This document shows, piece after piece, positions 1 through 5,486 of a stretch of 5,486 bases of DNA (position 1 is its first letter; every line of letters starts with the position of its first letter). Origin of the DNA: Candidatus Acetothermia bacterium. GTDB lineage: Bacteria > Bipolaricaulota > Bipolaricaulia > Bipolaricaulales > Bipolaricaulaceae. The stretch is taken from contig DSBZ01000108.1 of assembly GCA_011057175.1 (NCBI GenBank), forward strand, positions 1-5,486. The letters run 5' to 3'. The notes under the pieces were generated by a model. It worked only from the letters and a program-made list of their open reading frames with translations, had not been told where the DNA came from and searched no databases. The translations under genes and the position numbers were made by a program.

Positions 1-492
1 CACCCGATCCTCTTCCTGTACCTCGACGTCGCCTCCGGCGGGCGGACCGACACCCACGACGAGGGGAAGGCGGCCCAGGTCGCGTTCGACGCCAGCCACC
101 CGTGGGACTACTTCCTGAAGATCGCGGGCTGGCCCGCCTACGGTCGCCACCTGTGGACGGCAGCGGGTGAGGGTCCGTTCCTCGTCGAGGTCGCGAGCGA
201 TCCCAAGCGGAGCTGGATCATCGTCACCATCCCCAAGGGGCTCGTCCCCGAGCTCCGCGGTTGGCACTACGTCTTGGTGGGATCCCAGGACGGGTACGGC
301 CCGAACCACCTCCGCCCGATCGGGGCGACGCCCGGGGAGTGGACCGGCGGGGGCTGCCCGGATCCCGCTTGGGCCCCTCAGGTCTACGACTACCTCGCAC
401 CGGCAGGGATCTCCCAGGAGGCCCTCTTGGCGGGCTATGATCGGGGGGCGCAGCGGTACGCTCAGCTGGGGCCGGTGCCCGTGGACTTCTAG
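1..492 (+). CDS. C-terminal part of an exported polysaccharide-active protein ending in a glucodextranase-C / DOMON-like domain (5' end outside window)
   Basis: Frame 1 is open from the first base to the TAG at 490-492, giving 163 residues with no start in view. The translation resembles the glucodextranase C-terminal (DOMON-like) beta-sandwich domain. Visible features are an early strand read as LFLYLDVASGGRTD, a W-Y-F-L-K strand near residue 40, a strand WIIVTIPKGLVPEL near residue 75, the hallmark VLVGSQDGYGPNHLRPI near 92-108, then GEWTGGG and a tail with VYDYLAPAGIS. In known proteins this module sits at the C-terminus of secreted glucodextranases, amylopullulanases and related alpha-glucan enzymes, where it probably binds glycan or surface. 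The catalytic part, if any, is upstream of the window, so the enzyme activity cannot be named. The protein ends in PVDF with no membrane anchor or sorting signal. It lies 100 bases upstream of malE on the same strand, which fits extracytoplasmic release of dextrins for the importer. It could instead be a stand-alone binding protein without catalytic activity. Confidence 0.75.
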   Translation, partial: HPILFLYLDVASGGRTDTHDEGKAAQVAFDASHPWDYFLKIAGWPAYGRHLWTAAGEGPFLVEVASDPKRSWIIVTIPKGLVPELRGWHYVLVGSQDGYGPNHLRPIGATPGEWTGGGCPDPAWAPQVYDYLAPAGISQEALLAGYDRGAQRYAQLGPVPVDF

Positions 493-504
493 CACTTGTC
501 CTTC

Positions 505-513
505 AGGAGGTGA
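505..513 (+). promoter_or_regulatory. Unattached Shine-Dalgarno-like sequence
   Basis: AGGAGGTGA lies 12 bases after the stop of the upstream gene and is a near-perfect complement of the 16S rRNA 3' end. No ATG, GTG or TTG follows within the usual 4-12 bases. The first downstream ATG is at 541, 27 bases away. It may be a remnant of a lost gene start, or chance in purine-rich leader sequence. No function is claimed. Confidence 0.35.
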
Positions 514-543
514 GAGCAGGGCAGAGCGGCGACGAACACGATG

Positions 544-573
544 AACACAGGATGGCCAACGAAAACAGGATGG
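544..573 (+). repeat. Short direct repeat in the malE leader
   Basis: Two 12-base copies, AACACAGGATGG (544-555) and AAAACAGGATGG (562-573), match at 11 of 12 positions and start 18 bases apart. A related TCAGGATGA follows at 588-596 across the malE start. CGATGA also occurs twice, at 539-544 and 577-582. The spacing keeps the copies in one reading frame of a 13-codon ATG-initiated frame (541-582) that reads TGWPTKTGW inside. The repeat could be a regulator site, a leader peptide or chance. The short frame has no well-placed ribosome binding site, so I do not call it a gene. Confidence 0.4.
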
Positions 574-581
574 ATTCGATG

Positions 582-588
582 AGGAGGT
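582..588 (+). promoter_or_regulatory. malE ribosome binding site
   Basis: AGGAGGT is a full-strength Shine-Dalgarno sequence. Its GGAGG core ends 5 bases before the ATG at 593. It fixes the malE start among several nearby ATG triplets (541, 552, 570, 579), none of which opens a frame into malE with a comparable site. The strength fits the high output usually needed for a binding protein. I found no convincing -35/-10 promoter pair in 493-592, so the operon promoter may be non-sigma70-like here or lie further upstream. Confidence 0.85.
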
Positions 589-592
589 CAGG

Positions 593-1798
593 ATGAAGAA
601 GTTCGCGCTGTGGGTTGTGTTGGCGCTGGCCCTGGGCACGCTGGTCTATGCCCAGGCGGCGAAGCTGGTGATCTGGGCCGACGACCGGGGCGCCCCCGTG
701 CTCCGGGACGTCGCGGAGAAGTACACGCAGGACACGGGCGTTGCCGTGGAGGTCGTAGAGATTGCCTACGACCAGATCCGGGGCCAGTTCATCACCACGG
801 CTCCCACCGGCCAAGGCCCAGACATCATCGTTGGGGCCCACGACTGGGTGGGCGAACTTGCCGCGAACGGTCTCTTGGAGCCGGTGGACTTCGGGCCCAA
901 GCTTGCTGAGTTCAGTGCCGCGGCCGTTCAGGCGTTCTCCTACGGCGGCCGCAACTACGGTGTGCCGCAGAACACGGAGAACATCGCCATCATCTACAAC
1001 AAGGCCCTAGTGCCCGAGATGCCGAAGACGTGGGACGAGCTCCTGGAATTCGCCCGCGAGATCACCGATCCCACCAAGCCCATGTACGCCATCGTCTTCC
1101 AGAACGGCCCCGACCCGTACCACTGGTTCCCGATGCTTTCCGCGTGCGGCGGGTACGTCTTCGGGACGGACGCGGGCGGCGCCCTCAACCCGTGTGATGT
1201 GGGGCTGGCCAACGAGGGGGCGCTTCGCGGGGCCCAGCTGTTTGCGGATATGATCGCCGAGGGGCTGCTCCCGGCGGGAGTGTCGTGGGACACGATGCGG
1301 GCCCTGTTCTTCGGCGGGAACGCGGCAATGGTGATCTCCGGACCATGGCTTGTGGCGGACACCAAGAAGGCGGGGATTGATTACGGAATTGCTCTCATCC
1401 CCTCGATCCGCTGTGCTGACGGGAGCTACGGGATTCCCAAGCCGTTCATCGGTGTCCGAGGGTTCATGGTGAGCGCGTTCAGCCAGAACAAGGTCCTCGC
1501 CTTCGACTTCCTCCTCAACTACATCGCCACCACGGAGACGATGCTGGCGCTCTACGAGCTCGATCCGCGAGCTCCTGCCCACCTCCCGACCTACGAAATC
1601 GTGAAGGTCGATCCGGACATCGCAGCGTTCGGTCTCCAGGGCCAGTACGGCATCCCGATGCCCAACATCCCGGAGATGGCCTCAGTGTGGGGGGCGTGGA
1701 GCGATGCCCAGAGCCTCATCGCCAATGGTCAGGCCACGCCAGAGGAGGCTCTTGCGGAAGCGGTTCAGAAGATCAAGGCCGCTCTGAAGTGCCCGTAG
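593..1798 (+). CDS. malE: Maltose/maltodextrin ABC transporter substrate-binding protein MalE
   Basis: This 401-residue protein is close to the 396 of E. coli MalE. It binds malto-oligosaccharides outside the inner membrane and delivers them to MalFG. Residues 1-20 form a Sec signal peptide: MKK, a hydrophobic core, and a V-Y-A site before Gln21. There is no lipobox cysteine, so the protein is probably soluble in a periplasm. MalE-family marks run in order: LVIWADDRG (25-33), GPDIIVGAHDW (75-85), YNKALVP and TWDELLEFA, DPYHWFPMLSACGGYVF (174-190), SGPWLV (249-254), KPFIGVRGFMVSAFSQNK, MPNIPEMASVWGAW (356-369), then an alternating helix to the C-terminus. Tyr176 and Trp252 align with sugar-contacting Tyr155 and Trp230 of E. 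coli MBP, and Trp366 falls in the Trp340 region. The Trp62 position is Gly81 here, with Trp85 close by. Mature Cys185, 201, 274 and 400 are unusual, since E. coli MBP has none. malF and malG follow on the same strand. A binding protein for trehalose or another glucoside is possible but less likely given the neighbours. Confidence 0.93.
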   Translation: MKKFALWVVLALALGTLVYAQAAKLVIWADDRGAPVLRDVAEKYTQDTGVAVEVVEIAYDQIRGQFITTAPTGQGPDIIVGAHDWVGELAANGLLEPVDFGPKLAEFSAAAVQAFSYGGRNYGVPQNTENIAIIYNKALVPEMPKTWDELLEFAREITDPTKPMYAIVFQNGPDPYHWFPMLSACGGYVFGTDAGGALNPCDVGLANEGALRGAQLFADMIAEGLLPAGVSWDTMRALFFGGNAAMVISGPWLVADTKKAGIDYGIALIPSIRCADGSYGIPKPFIGVRGFMVSAFSQNKVLAFDFLLNYIATTETMLALYELDPRAPAHLPTYEIVKVDPDIAAFGLQGQYGIPMPNIPEMASVWGAWSDAQSLIANGQATPEEALAEAVQKIKAALKCP

Positions 1799-1808
1799 GT
1801 TGAGCTGC

Positions 1809-1845
1809 GAGGGGGCAGCCCTCGGGGCTGCCCCCTCTTCTCTCC
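1809..1845 (+). terminator. Perfect GC-rich hairpin between malE and malF (partial terminator or mRNA stabiliser)
   Basis: Bases 1809-1821 pair with 1825-1837 in an uninterrupted 13-bp stem (GA, five G, CAGCCC against its complement) around a 3-base TCG loop. TTCTCTCC follows. The tail is pyrimidine-rich but not a true T run, so termination is probably incomplete. It begins 10 bases after the malE stop. In binding-protein operons, a hairpin here commonly protects the 3' end of the binding-protein mRNA and lowers expression of the membrane subunits. The stem ends only 8 bases before the malF ATG and occupies the place of a ribosome binding site. Confidence 0.75.
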
Positions 1846-3396
1846 ATGGCGGGGCGGGTGGCGATCGCACAAGGGCTGAAGCTCGGGCTCCTCGCCCTAT
1901 TGGACGCGGCAGCCGTGTGGGCTGCCATCTCGCTTCTCTTGCGCGGGGACCTGCTCCCCCTTGCCCTGCTTGCCGCCGGGGCGCTCCTCCTCAACTACGT
2001 CGTCCTTTCCCGCCGGGCGTATCCGCTCCGGTTTCTCCTCCCCGGTCTGGTGTTCCTGTTCGCGATGGTCGTGTACCCCATCGGGTACACGGTCAACGTC
2101 TCCCTCACGAACCTCCAGACCGGGAACCTCCTCACCAAGGTCCAGGTCATCGCCCAGCTCGAGGGCCGCTACTACCTGCCTCCCGAGTCTGAAACGTTCT
2201 CCTATTGGGCGTTTCGGAACCCCCAAGGTGAGCTCCGGGTGACCCTCCTCGCCGAAGACGGGTGTTCGTACCTCTCAGAGGGGAGCACCCTCGTCCCGGT
2301 GGACCTCACCGATCCTCGCTTCGTGCGGGGACCGGACGGGACCGTCGTGGCGTTCGACGACTTCTCGCGACTGCCGTTAGCGGAGATCTACCGGTCGCTC
2401 CCCGCTCTGGAGCGGTTGGACCTCACGTGGGAGGGGGTCCACGTTCGCCTGGCCACAATTCGCGAGTTCCGGACCTACCTGCGGAAGTACGAGTACCTGC
2501 GCGACGCCGACGCGATCCGTGACCTGGAGACCGGGGTCGTGTACACGGCCCGGGAAGGGTACTTCACCTCGCCGGACGGCGTGCGCATCGAGCCGGGGTT
2601 CCAGATCTACGTAGGGTTCAGAAACTATCTCGATGTCCTCACGAACCCGGGCATCCGCGCCGACTTCAGCCGCGTGTTCGGGTGGACGGTGGCGTGGTCG
2701 TTCCTCACCGTCTTCTTCAGCTTTTGGGTGGGCCTGGTGCTCGCCTACCTCTTGAACGACCCCTACGTGCGGGGCCGGTTCTTCTACCGGTCGCTCCTCA
2801 TCATCCCCTACGCGATGCCGGCGTTCATCTCCGCACTCGTGTGGGCCGGGCTGTTCAACACCGACCTCGGGGTGATCAACCGGATCATCGGCGCGCTGTT
2901 CGGGACAAAGGTGCGCTGGCTCCAGGATCCGTTCTGGGCGCGCACGGCCCTCATCTTCATCAACGTCTGGCTCACGTACCCGTACATGATGATCGTCTCG
3001 CTCGGGGCCCTGCAGAGCATCCCCAAGGAGATGTACGAGGCAGCGCGGGTGGACGGGGCCACGGGCTGGCAGAGGTTCTGGACGATCACGATGCCGCTTC
3101 TGTGGGTGAGCGTCGCCCCGCTCCTCATCGGGTCGTTCGCGTTCACGTTCAACAACTTCACGATCATCTGGCTCGTCACCGCAGGCCGGCCAGCGGTGCT
3201 CGGCGCGGCGACCCCAGCTGGGGCGACGGATATCCTCATCTCGTGGACGTACCGGTTGGCGTTCGAGGGCGACCGCGGGAACCAACTCGGCCTCGCATCA
3301 GCTGTCTCAATCATCATCTTCATCATCATCGCCACGATCAGCGCGGTGAACTTCCGGTTCACCCGCGCCCTCGAGGATGTGAGCCGCGGTGTATAG
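1846..3396 (+). CDS. malF: Maltose/maltodextrin ABC transporter permease MalF
   Basis: This inner-membrane subunit, with MalG, forms the translocation path and contains the maltodextrin-binding site of the MalFGK2 importer. At 516 residues it nearly equals E. coli MalF (514) and shares its layout. Three N-terminal membrane segments lie at about 10-32, 36-55 and 61-87, with SRRAYPLRFLLPG matching the start of the third. A large periplasmic P2 region spans about 88-278 and ends in GFRNYLDVL. Five more segments follow at about 280-303, 312-337, 365-391, 425-444 and 484-502. The EAA loop that docks on the ATPase is intact: Glu398-Ala-Ala, Gly404, then I-T-M-P ending at Pro417. FTFNNF (433-438) and TPAGATDILISWTYRLAFEG are strongly MalF-like. 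ATG 1846 is the first start after an in-frame stop at 1801 and gives the expected N-terminus, but it has no Shine-Dalgarno sequence. GTG 1858 is a weaker alternative. The only cysteine noticed in the P2 region lies in EDGCSYL. Confidence 0.94.
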   Translation: MAGRVAIAQGLKLGLLALLDAAAVWAAISLLLRGDLLPLALLAAGALLLNYVVLSRRAYPLRFLLPGLVFLFAMVVYPIGYTVNVSLTNLQTGNLLTKVQVIAQLEGRYYLPPESETFSYWAFRNPQGELRVTLLAEDGCSYLSEGSTLVPVDLTDPRFVRGPDGTVVAFDDFSRLPLAEIYRSLPALERLDLTWEGVHVRLATIREFRTYLRKYEYLRDADAIRDLETGVVYTAREGYFTSPDGVRIEPGFQIYVGFRNYLDVLTNPGIRADFSRVFGWTVAWSFLTVFFSFWVGLVLAYLLNDPYVRGRFFYRSLLIIPYAMPAFISALVWAGLFNTDLGVINRIIGALFGTKVRWLQDPFWARTALIFINVWLTYPYMMIVSLGALQSIPKEMYEAARVDGATGWQRFWTITMPLLWVSVAPLLIGSFAFTFNNFTIIWLVTAGRPAVLGAATPAGATDILISWTYRLAFEGDRGNQLGLASAVSIIIFIIIATISAVNFRFTRALEDVSRGV

Positions 3397-4246
3397 CCGA
3401 CCGAGCCTCGTGGGCCTCGTCGTCCGCTACACCCTGATCGGGTTGGCGCTCGTCTACGCCCTGTTCCCGGTCCTGTGGATCCTGTCCGCCTCGTTCAACC
3501 CCACGAACAACCTCCTCGAGCAACGGTTGTTCCCGGCGAACCCGACCTTCGAGCACTACCGGCGGCTGTTCACCGATCCCACCGTACCGTTCCCGAGGTG
3601 GGTCTTGAACACGCTCCAGGTCTCCGGGATCACGTCGGTGATCACGGTGTTCCTGTGCGCGTTAGGCGCGTACGCGTTCTCTCGGTTCCGGTTCCGCGGC
3701 CGGCGGGCAGGGCTACTGGGGCTTCTCCTCGTCCAGATGTTCCCCCAGATGCTGGCGATGGTCGCGATCTACCTCCTGCTGATCAAGATCAAGGAGTTCA
3801 TCCCCTGGCTCGGGTACAACACCCACCCCGGGCTGATCATGGTCTACCTCGGGGGGGCGATGGGGTTCAACACCTGGTTCATGAAGGGGTACTTCGACAC
3901 GATCCCCCGGTCGGTGGAGGAGTCGGCGCTCGTGGACGGGGCCACGCCGTTCCAGGCGTTTCTCAGGATCGTGCTTCCGCTCGCCCGCCCGATCCTCGCC
4001 GTAGTGCTCATCATCCAGTTCATCACCACCTACTCGGAGTACGTTCTGGCGAGCATCCTCCTCAAGGGGACGGACATGTACACCCTGTCCGTGGGCCTGC
4101 GGTTCTTCATCCAGCAGGCCTACGACCGGCGGTGGGGGGCGTTCTCAGCGGCGGCGATCCTGGGCGCGCTCCTCATCCTCGCGATCTTCCTCCCCCTGCA
4201 GAAGCTCATCATCTCCGGCCTCACCGGGGGGGCGGTGAAGGAGTAG
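3389..4246 (+). CDS. malG: Maltose/maltodextrin ABC transporter permease MalG
   Basis: This is the second membrane subunit of the importer: 285 residues against 296 in E. coli MalG, with six predicted membrane segments at about 13-36, 71-100, 108-131, 148-165, 201-222 and 252-272. Family marks are QMFPQMLAMVAIYLL (116-130), NTHPGLIMVYLGGAMGFNTWFMKGYF (144-169), the EAA loop, and the C-terminus GLTGGAVKE, matching the E. coli tail that reaches toward the MalK dimer. In the EAA loop the middle Ala is Ser (Glu178-Ser179-Ala180). The key Glu, Gly184 and the LP at 196-197 remain, so coupling should be intact. The start is GTG 3389, which overlaps the malF stop by 8 bases. GAGGA at 3373-3377 lies 11 bases upstream, and an in-frame ATG at 3377 is followed at once by TGA. 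The overlap points to translational coupling with malF. No malK follows, because the next gene is convergent. Confidence 0.94.
   Translation: MYSRPSLVGLVVRYTLIGLALVYALFPVLWILSASFNPTNNLLEQRLFPANPTFEHYRRLFTDPTVPFPRWVLNTLQVSGITSVITVFLCALGAYAFSRFRFRGRRAGLLGLLLVQMFPQMLAMVAIYLLLIKIKEFIPWLGYNTHPGLIMVYLGGAMGFNTWFMKGYFDTIPRSVEESALVDGATPFQAFLRIVLPLARPILAVVLIIQFITTYSEYVLASILLKGTDMYTLSVGLRFFIQQAYDRRWGAFSAAAILGALLILAIFLPLQKLIISGLTGGAVKE
4221..4238. repeat. Inverted repeat at the 3' end of malG, next to the convergent stop codons
   Basis: TCACCG (4221-4226) and CGGTGA (4233-4238) are perfect complements around a six-G loop. A second possible pairing is CCGGGGG (4224-4230) with CCCCCGG (4250-4256), which spans both stop codons. 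Neither has a T run. The repeat sits inside codons for the conserved MalG tail (LTGGAVK), so it may be a by-product of coding. It is the only candidate for ending either transcript near this junction. Confidence 0.3.
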
Positions 4247-5486
4247 CTACCCCCGGCCGCGCTTCAGGTAACGGAAGCCCATTACCGGTAGGGGAAGTCG
4301 TCTCGCGACGCGGTCGGCGGTGAGGAGGTCGGTCCACCGATCCCCTCCCGGGAGCATCACCTCTACCTCCTCCTCCTCGGCGTTGAGGGCGAACGCCACC
4401 TCAGAATCGGGAAGCGCCCGCACGAGCACAAAGGACCTCCTGTGAGCGCGAGCCCACTCCACGTCCCCCCGACGGAGGGCGGGTTCCTCCCGTCGTAGTC
4501 GAACAAGGGCCCGGAAGGTATCGAGGAGATCACGATTCCACTCCTGTTCGTCCCACGGGAACGTCCGGCGGCAATCAGGATCATCCCCCCCTTCGAGGCC
4601 GATCTCGTCCCCATAGTAGATCGCCGGCGCTCCCGGGTAGGCGAACAGGAACGCCGCTGCCAGCACGAGCCTGCGCACGTCGCCCCGGCATAAGGTGAGG
4701 AACCGAGGCTTGTCGTGGCTCCCAAGCAGGGTGTAGCAGGCGTAGTTGGCCTCCCGCGGGTAGCTCGACCAGATAACCTGCACGTAGCGGGCGAACCGGG
4801 GGGCGTCCCACGTCCGCTCAGCGAAGAAGTGGACCAGACCTTCCCACAGCTTGTAGTGCATCACCCCATCCAAGGCGCCGTGCCGGAACCACGACGTGGC
4901 GAGGCCCATCACCTCCCCGAGCACGTACGCCTCGGGGTTGGCCTCCTTGGCCGTTCGGTAGACGGCGCGCACGAAGTCGGGAGACAGGTACTCCACCGTA
5001 TCCAGCCGCCACCCATCGCTCCCGTACGCCTCGATCCAGTGTCGCACGACCGACAGGAGGTAGCCCCGCACCGCTGGTTTTCGGTGGTTCCACTCCGGCA
5101 GATTGGCGCATCCGGCCCAGCACGCGTAGTTGGGCTCCGGATCCACTCGAGGCCGATCTCCTTGGATCATGAACCAGTCCCAGTACGGCGACTGTTGCCC
5201 ACGCTCGGCCACATCCCGGAAAAAGGGGTGGCCGGTCCCGCAATGGTTGAACACGCCGTCGAGCACGATCCGCATCCCCCGCGCGTGGAGGGCGGCGACG
5301 AGCTCCCTGAACGCTTCGTTCCCGCCGAGCGCGGGGTCCACCTGGAAGTAGTCCTCCCCGTCATAGCGGTGGTTCGTGGACGCCGTGAAGATCGGGGTCA
5401 GGTAGAGGGCGGTCACCCCAAGGTCGCGAAGGTAGTCGAGCTTCTGGAGAACACCCACCAGATCGCCACCGGAAAACGAGCGGTGG
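4247..5486 (-). CDS. GH13 alpha-glycosidase, neopullulanase/cyclomaltodextrinase-like (N-terminus outside window)
   Basis: The frame is open from the window edge (first full codon His, 5485-5483) to the TAG at 4249-4247, giving 412 residues; I number that His as 1. It opens inside the catalytic barrel at HRSFSGGDL, so the GTG at 5458 is not a start. GH13 regions in order: LTPIFTASTNHRYD (29-42); region I DGVFNH (76-81); region V as LPEWN (129-133), where neopullulanases usually have MPKLN; region II GWRLDTV with Arg160 and nucleophile Asp162; region III GEV with acid/base Glu191; region IV GSHDKPR with Asp258; then PGAPAIYYGDEIGLEGGDDPDCRR, typical of this group. All three catalytic acids are present, so it should be active on alpha-1,4 (perhaps alpha-1,6) links of maltodextrins, cyclodextrins or pullulan. 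A beta domain forms the C-terminus. Any signal peptide or N-terminal starch-binding domain (CBM34 or CBM48) would be off-window, so cellular location and exact specificity are open. It converges on malG and is transcribed separately from malEFG. Confidence 0.9.
   Translation of the reverse strand, partial: HRSFSGGDLVGVLQKLDYLRDLGVTALYLTPIFTASTNHRYDGEDYFQVDPALGGNEAFRELVAALHARGMRIVLDGVFNHCGTGHPFFRDVAERGQQSPYWDWFMIQGDRPRVDPEPNYACWAGCANLPEWNHRKPAVRGYLLSVVRHWIEAYGSDGWRLDTVEYLSPDFVRAVYRTAKEANPEAYVLGEVMGLATSWFRHGALDGVMHYKLWEGLVHFFAERTWDAPRFARYVQVIWSSYPREANYACYTLLGSHDKPRFLTLCRGDVRRLVLAAAFLFAYPGAPAIYYGDEIGLEGGDDPDCRRTFPWDEQEWNRDLLDTFRALVRLRREEPALRRGDVEWARAHRRSFVLVRALPDSEVAFALNAEEEEVEVMLPGGDRWTDLLTADRVARRLPLPVMGFRYLKRGRG

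Noticed and set aside
541..582. 13-codon frame in the malE leader as a real leader peptide gene
   Set aside because: No ribosome binding site at proper spacing and no run of regulatory codons. It is kept only as a possibility within the leader finding.
493..592. sigma70 promoter for malE
   Set aside because: TTGTCC at 496-501 is a weak -35 match, and nothing resembling TATAAT lies 16-18 bases downstream.
2377..3285. Long open frame on the - strand opposite malF (about 300 codons)
   Set aside because: It is rich in Arg, Glu, Pro and His with no recognisable domain, and lies wholly opposite malF. It is the usual by-product of GC-rich coding DNA.
3305..3335. ATC-rich triplet run near the malF 3' end as a microsatellite
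   Set aside because: It encodes the isoleucine-rich last membrane helix of MalF with the genome's preferred Ile codon, so coding explains it.
3475..4323. Long + strand frame overlapping malG and running into the GH13 gene
   Set aside because: Low-complexity Arg/Pro/His composition and no family resemblance, while malG in the other frame is unmistakable.
5456..5458. GTG as the start of the GH13 gene
   Set aside because: The frame stays open to the window edge, and the residues before it (HRSFSGGDL) are a conserved part of the barrel in this family, so the gene continues beyond the window.

Overview
This window holds most of a maltose/maltodextrin utilisation locus from a GC-rich bacterium. 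Three complete genes on the + strand encode the exported binding protein MalE and the two membrane subunits MalF and MalG of a type I (MalFGK2-like) ABC importer. They are flanked by two starch-active proteins that the window edges cut. On the left is the C-terminal 163 residues of a protein ending in a glucodextranase-C / DOMON-like domain. On the right, on the - strand and converging on malG, is the C-terminal 412 residues of a GH13 alpha-glycosidase of the neopullulanase/cyclomaltodextrinase type.

Layout: 1-492, tail of the extracytoplasmic glucodextranase-C protein (+). 493-592, a 100-base purine-rich gap with a strong malE ribosome binding site, a second unattached Shine-Dalgarno-like sequence and a short direct repeat. 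593-1798, malE. 1799-1845, a gap filled almost entirely by a perfect 13-bp hairpin. 1846-3396, malF. 3389-4246, malG, overlapping malF by 8 bases. 4247-5486, GH13 enzyme (-), whose stop codon directly abuts the malG stop. No tRNA, rRNA, CRISPR array, insertion sequence or phage gene was seen, and no gene-free stretch exceeds 100 bases.

Likely working model (inference from family knowledge): an exported polysaccharide-active protein, possibly the left partial gene, helps release maltodextrins outside the inner membrane. MalE captures them and MalFG moves them through the membrane, powered by a MalK-type ATPase that is not in the window. The GH13 enzyme may then cleave the imported dextrins; its N-terminus lies outside the window, so its location in the cell is unknown.

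Organism: high GC, an exported binding protein with a signal peptide but no lipobox cysteine, and a MalF with the large periplasmic P2 loop all fit a cell with a periplasm. The glucodextranase-C domain is frequent in thermophiles and deep-branching lineages. I would tentatively guess Bipolaricaulota (OP1/Acetothermia) or a Thermotogota/Deinococcota-like group, with low confidence. The gene content is conventional. I see no sign of an undescribed system, and the points most worth checking are the intergenic and junction structures.
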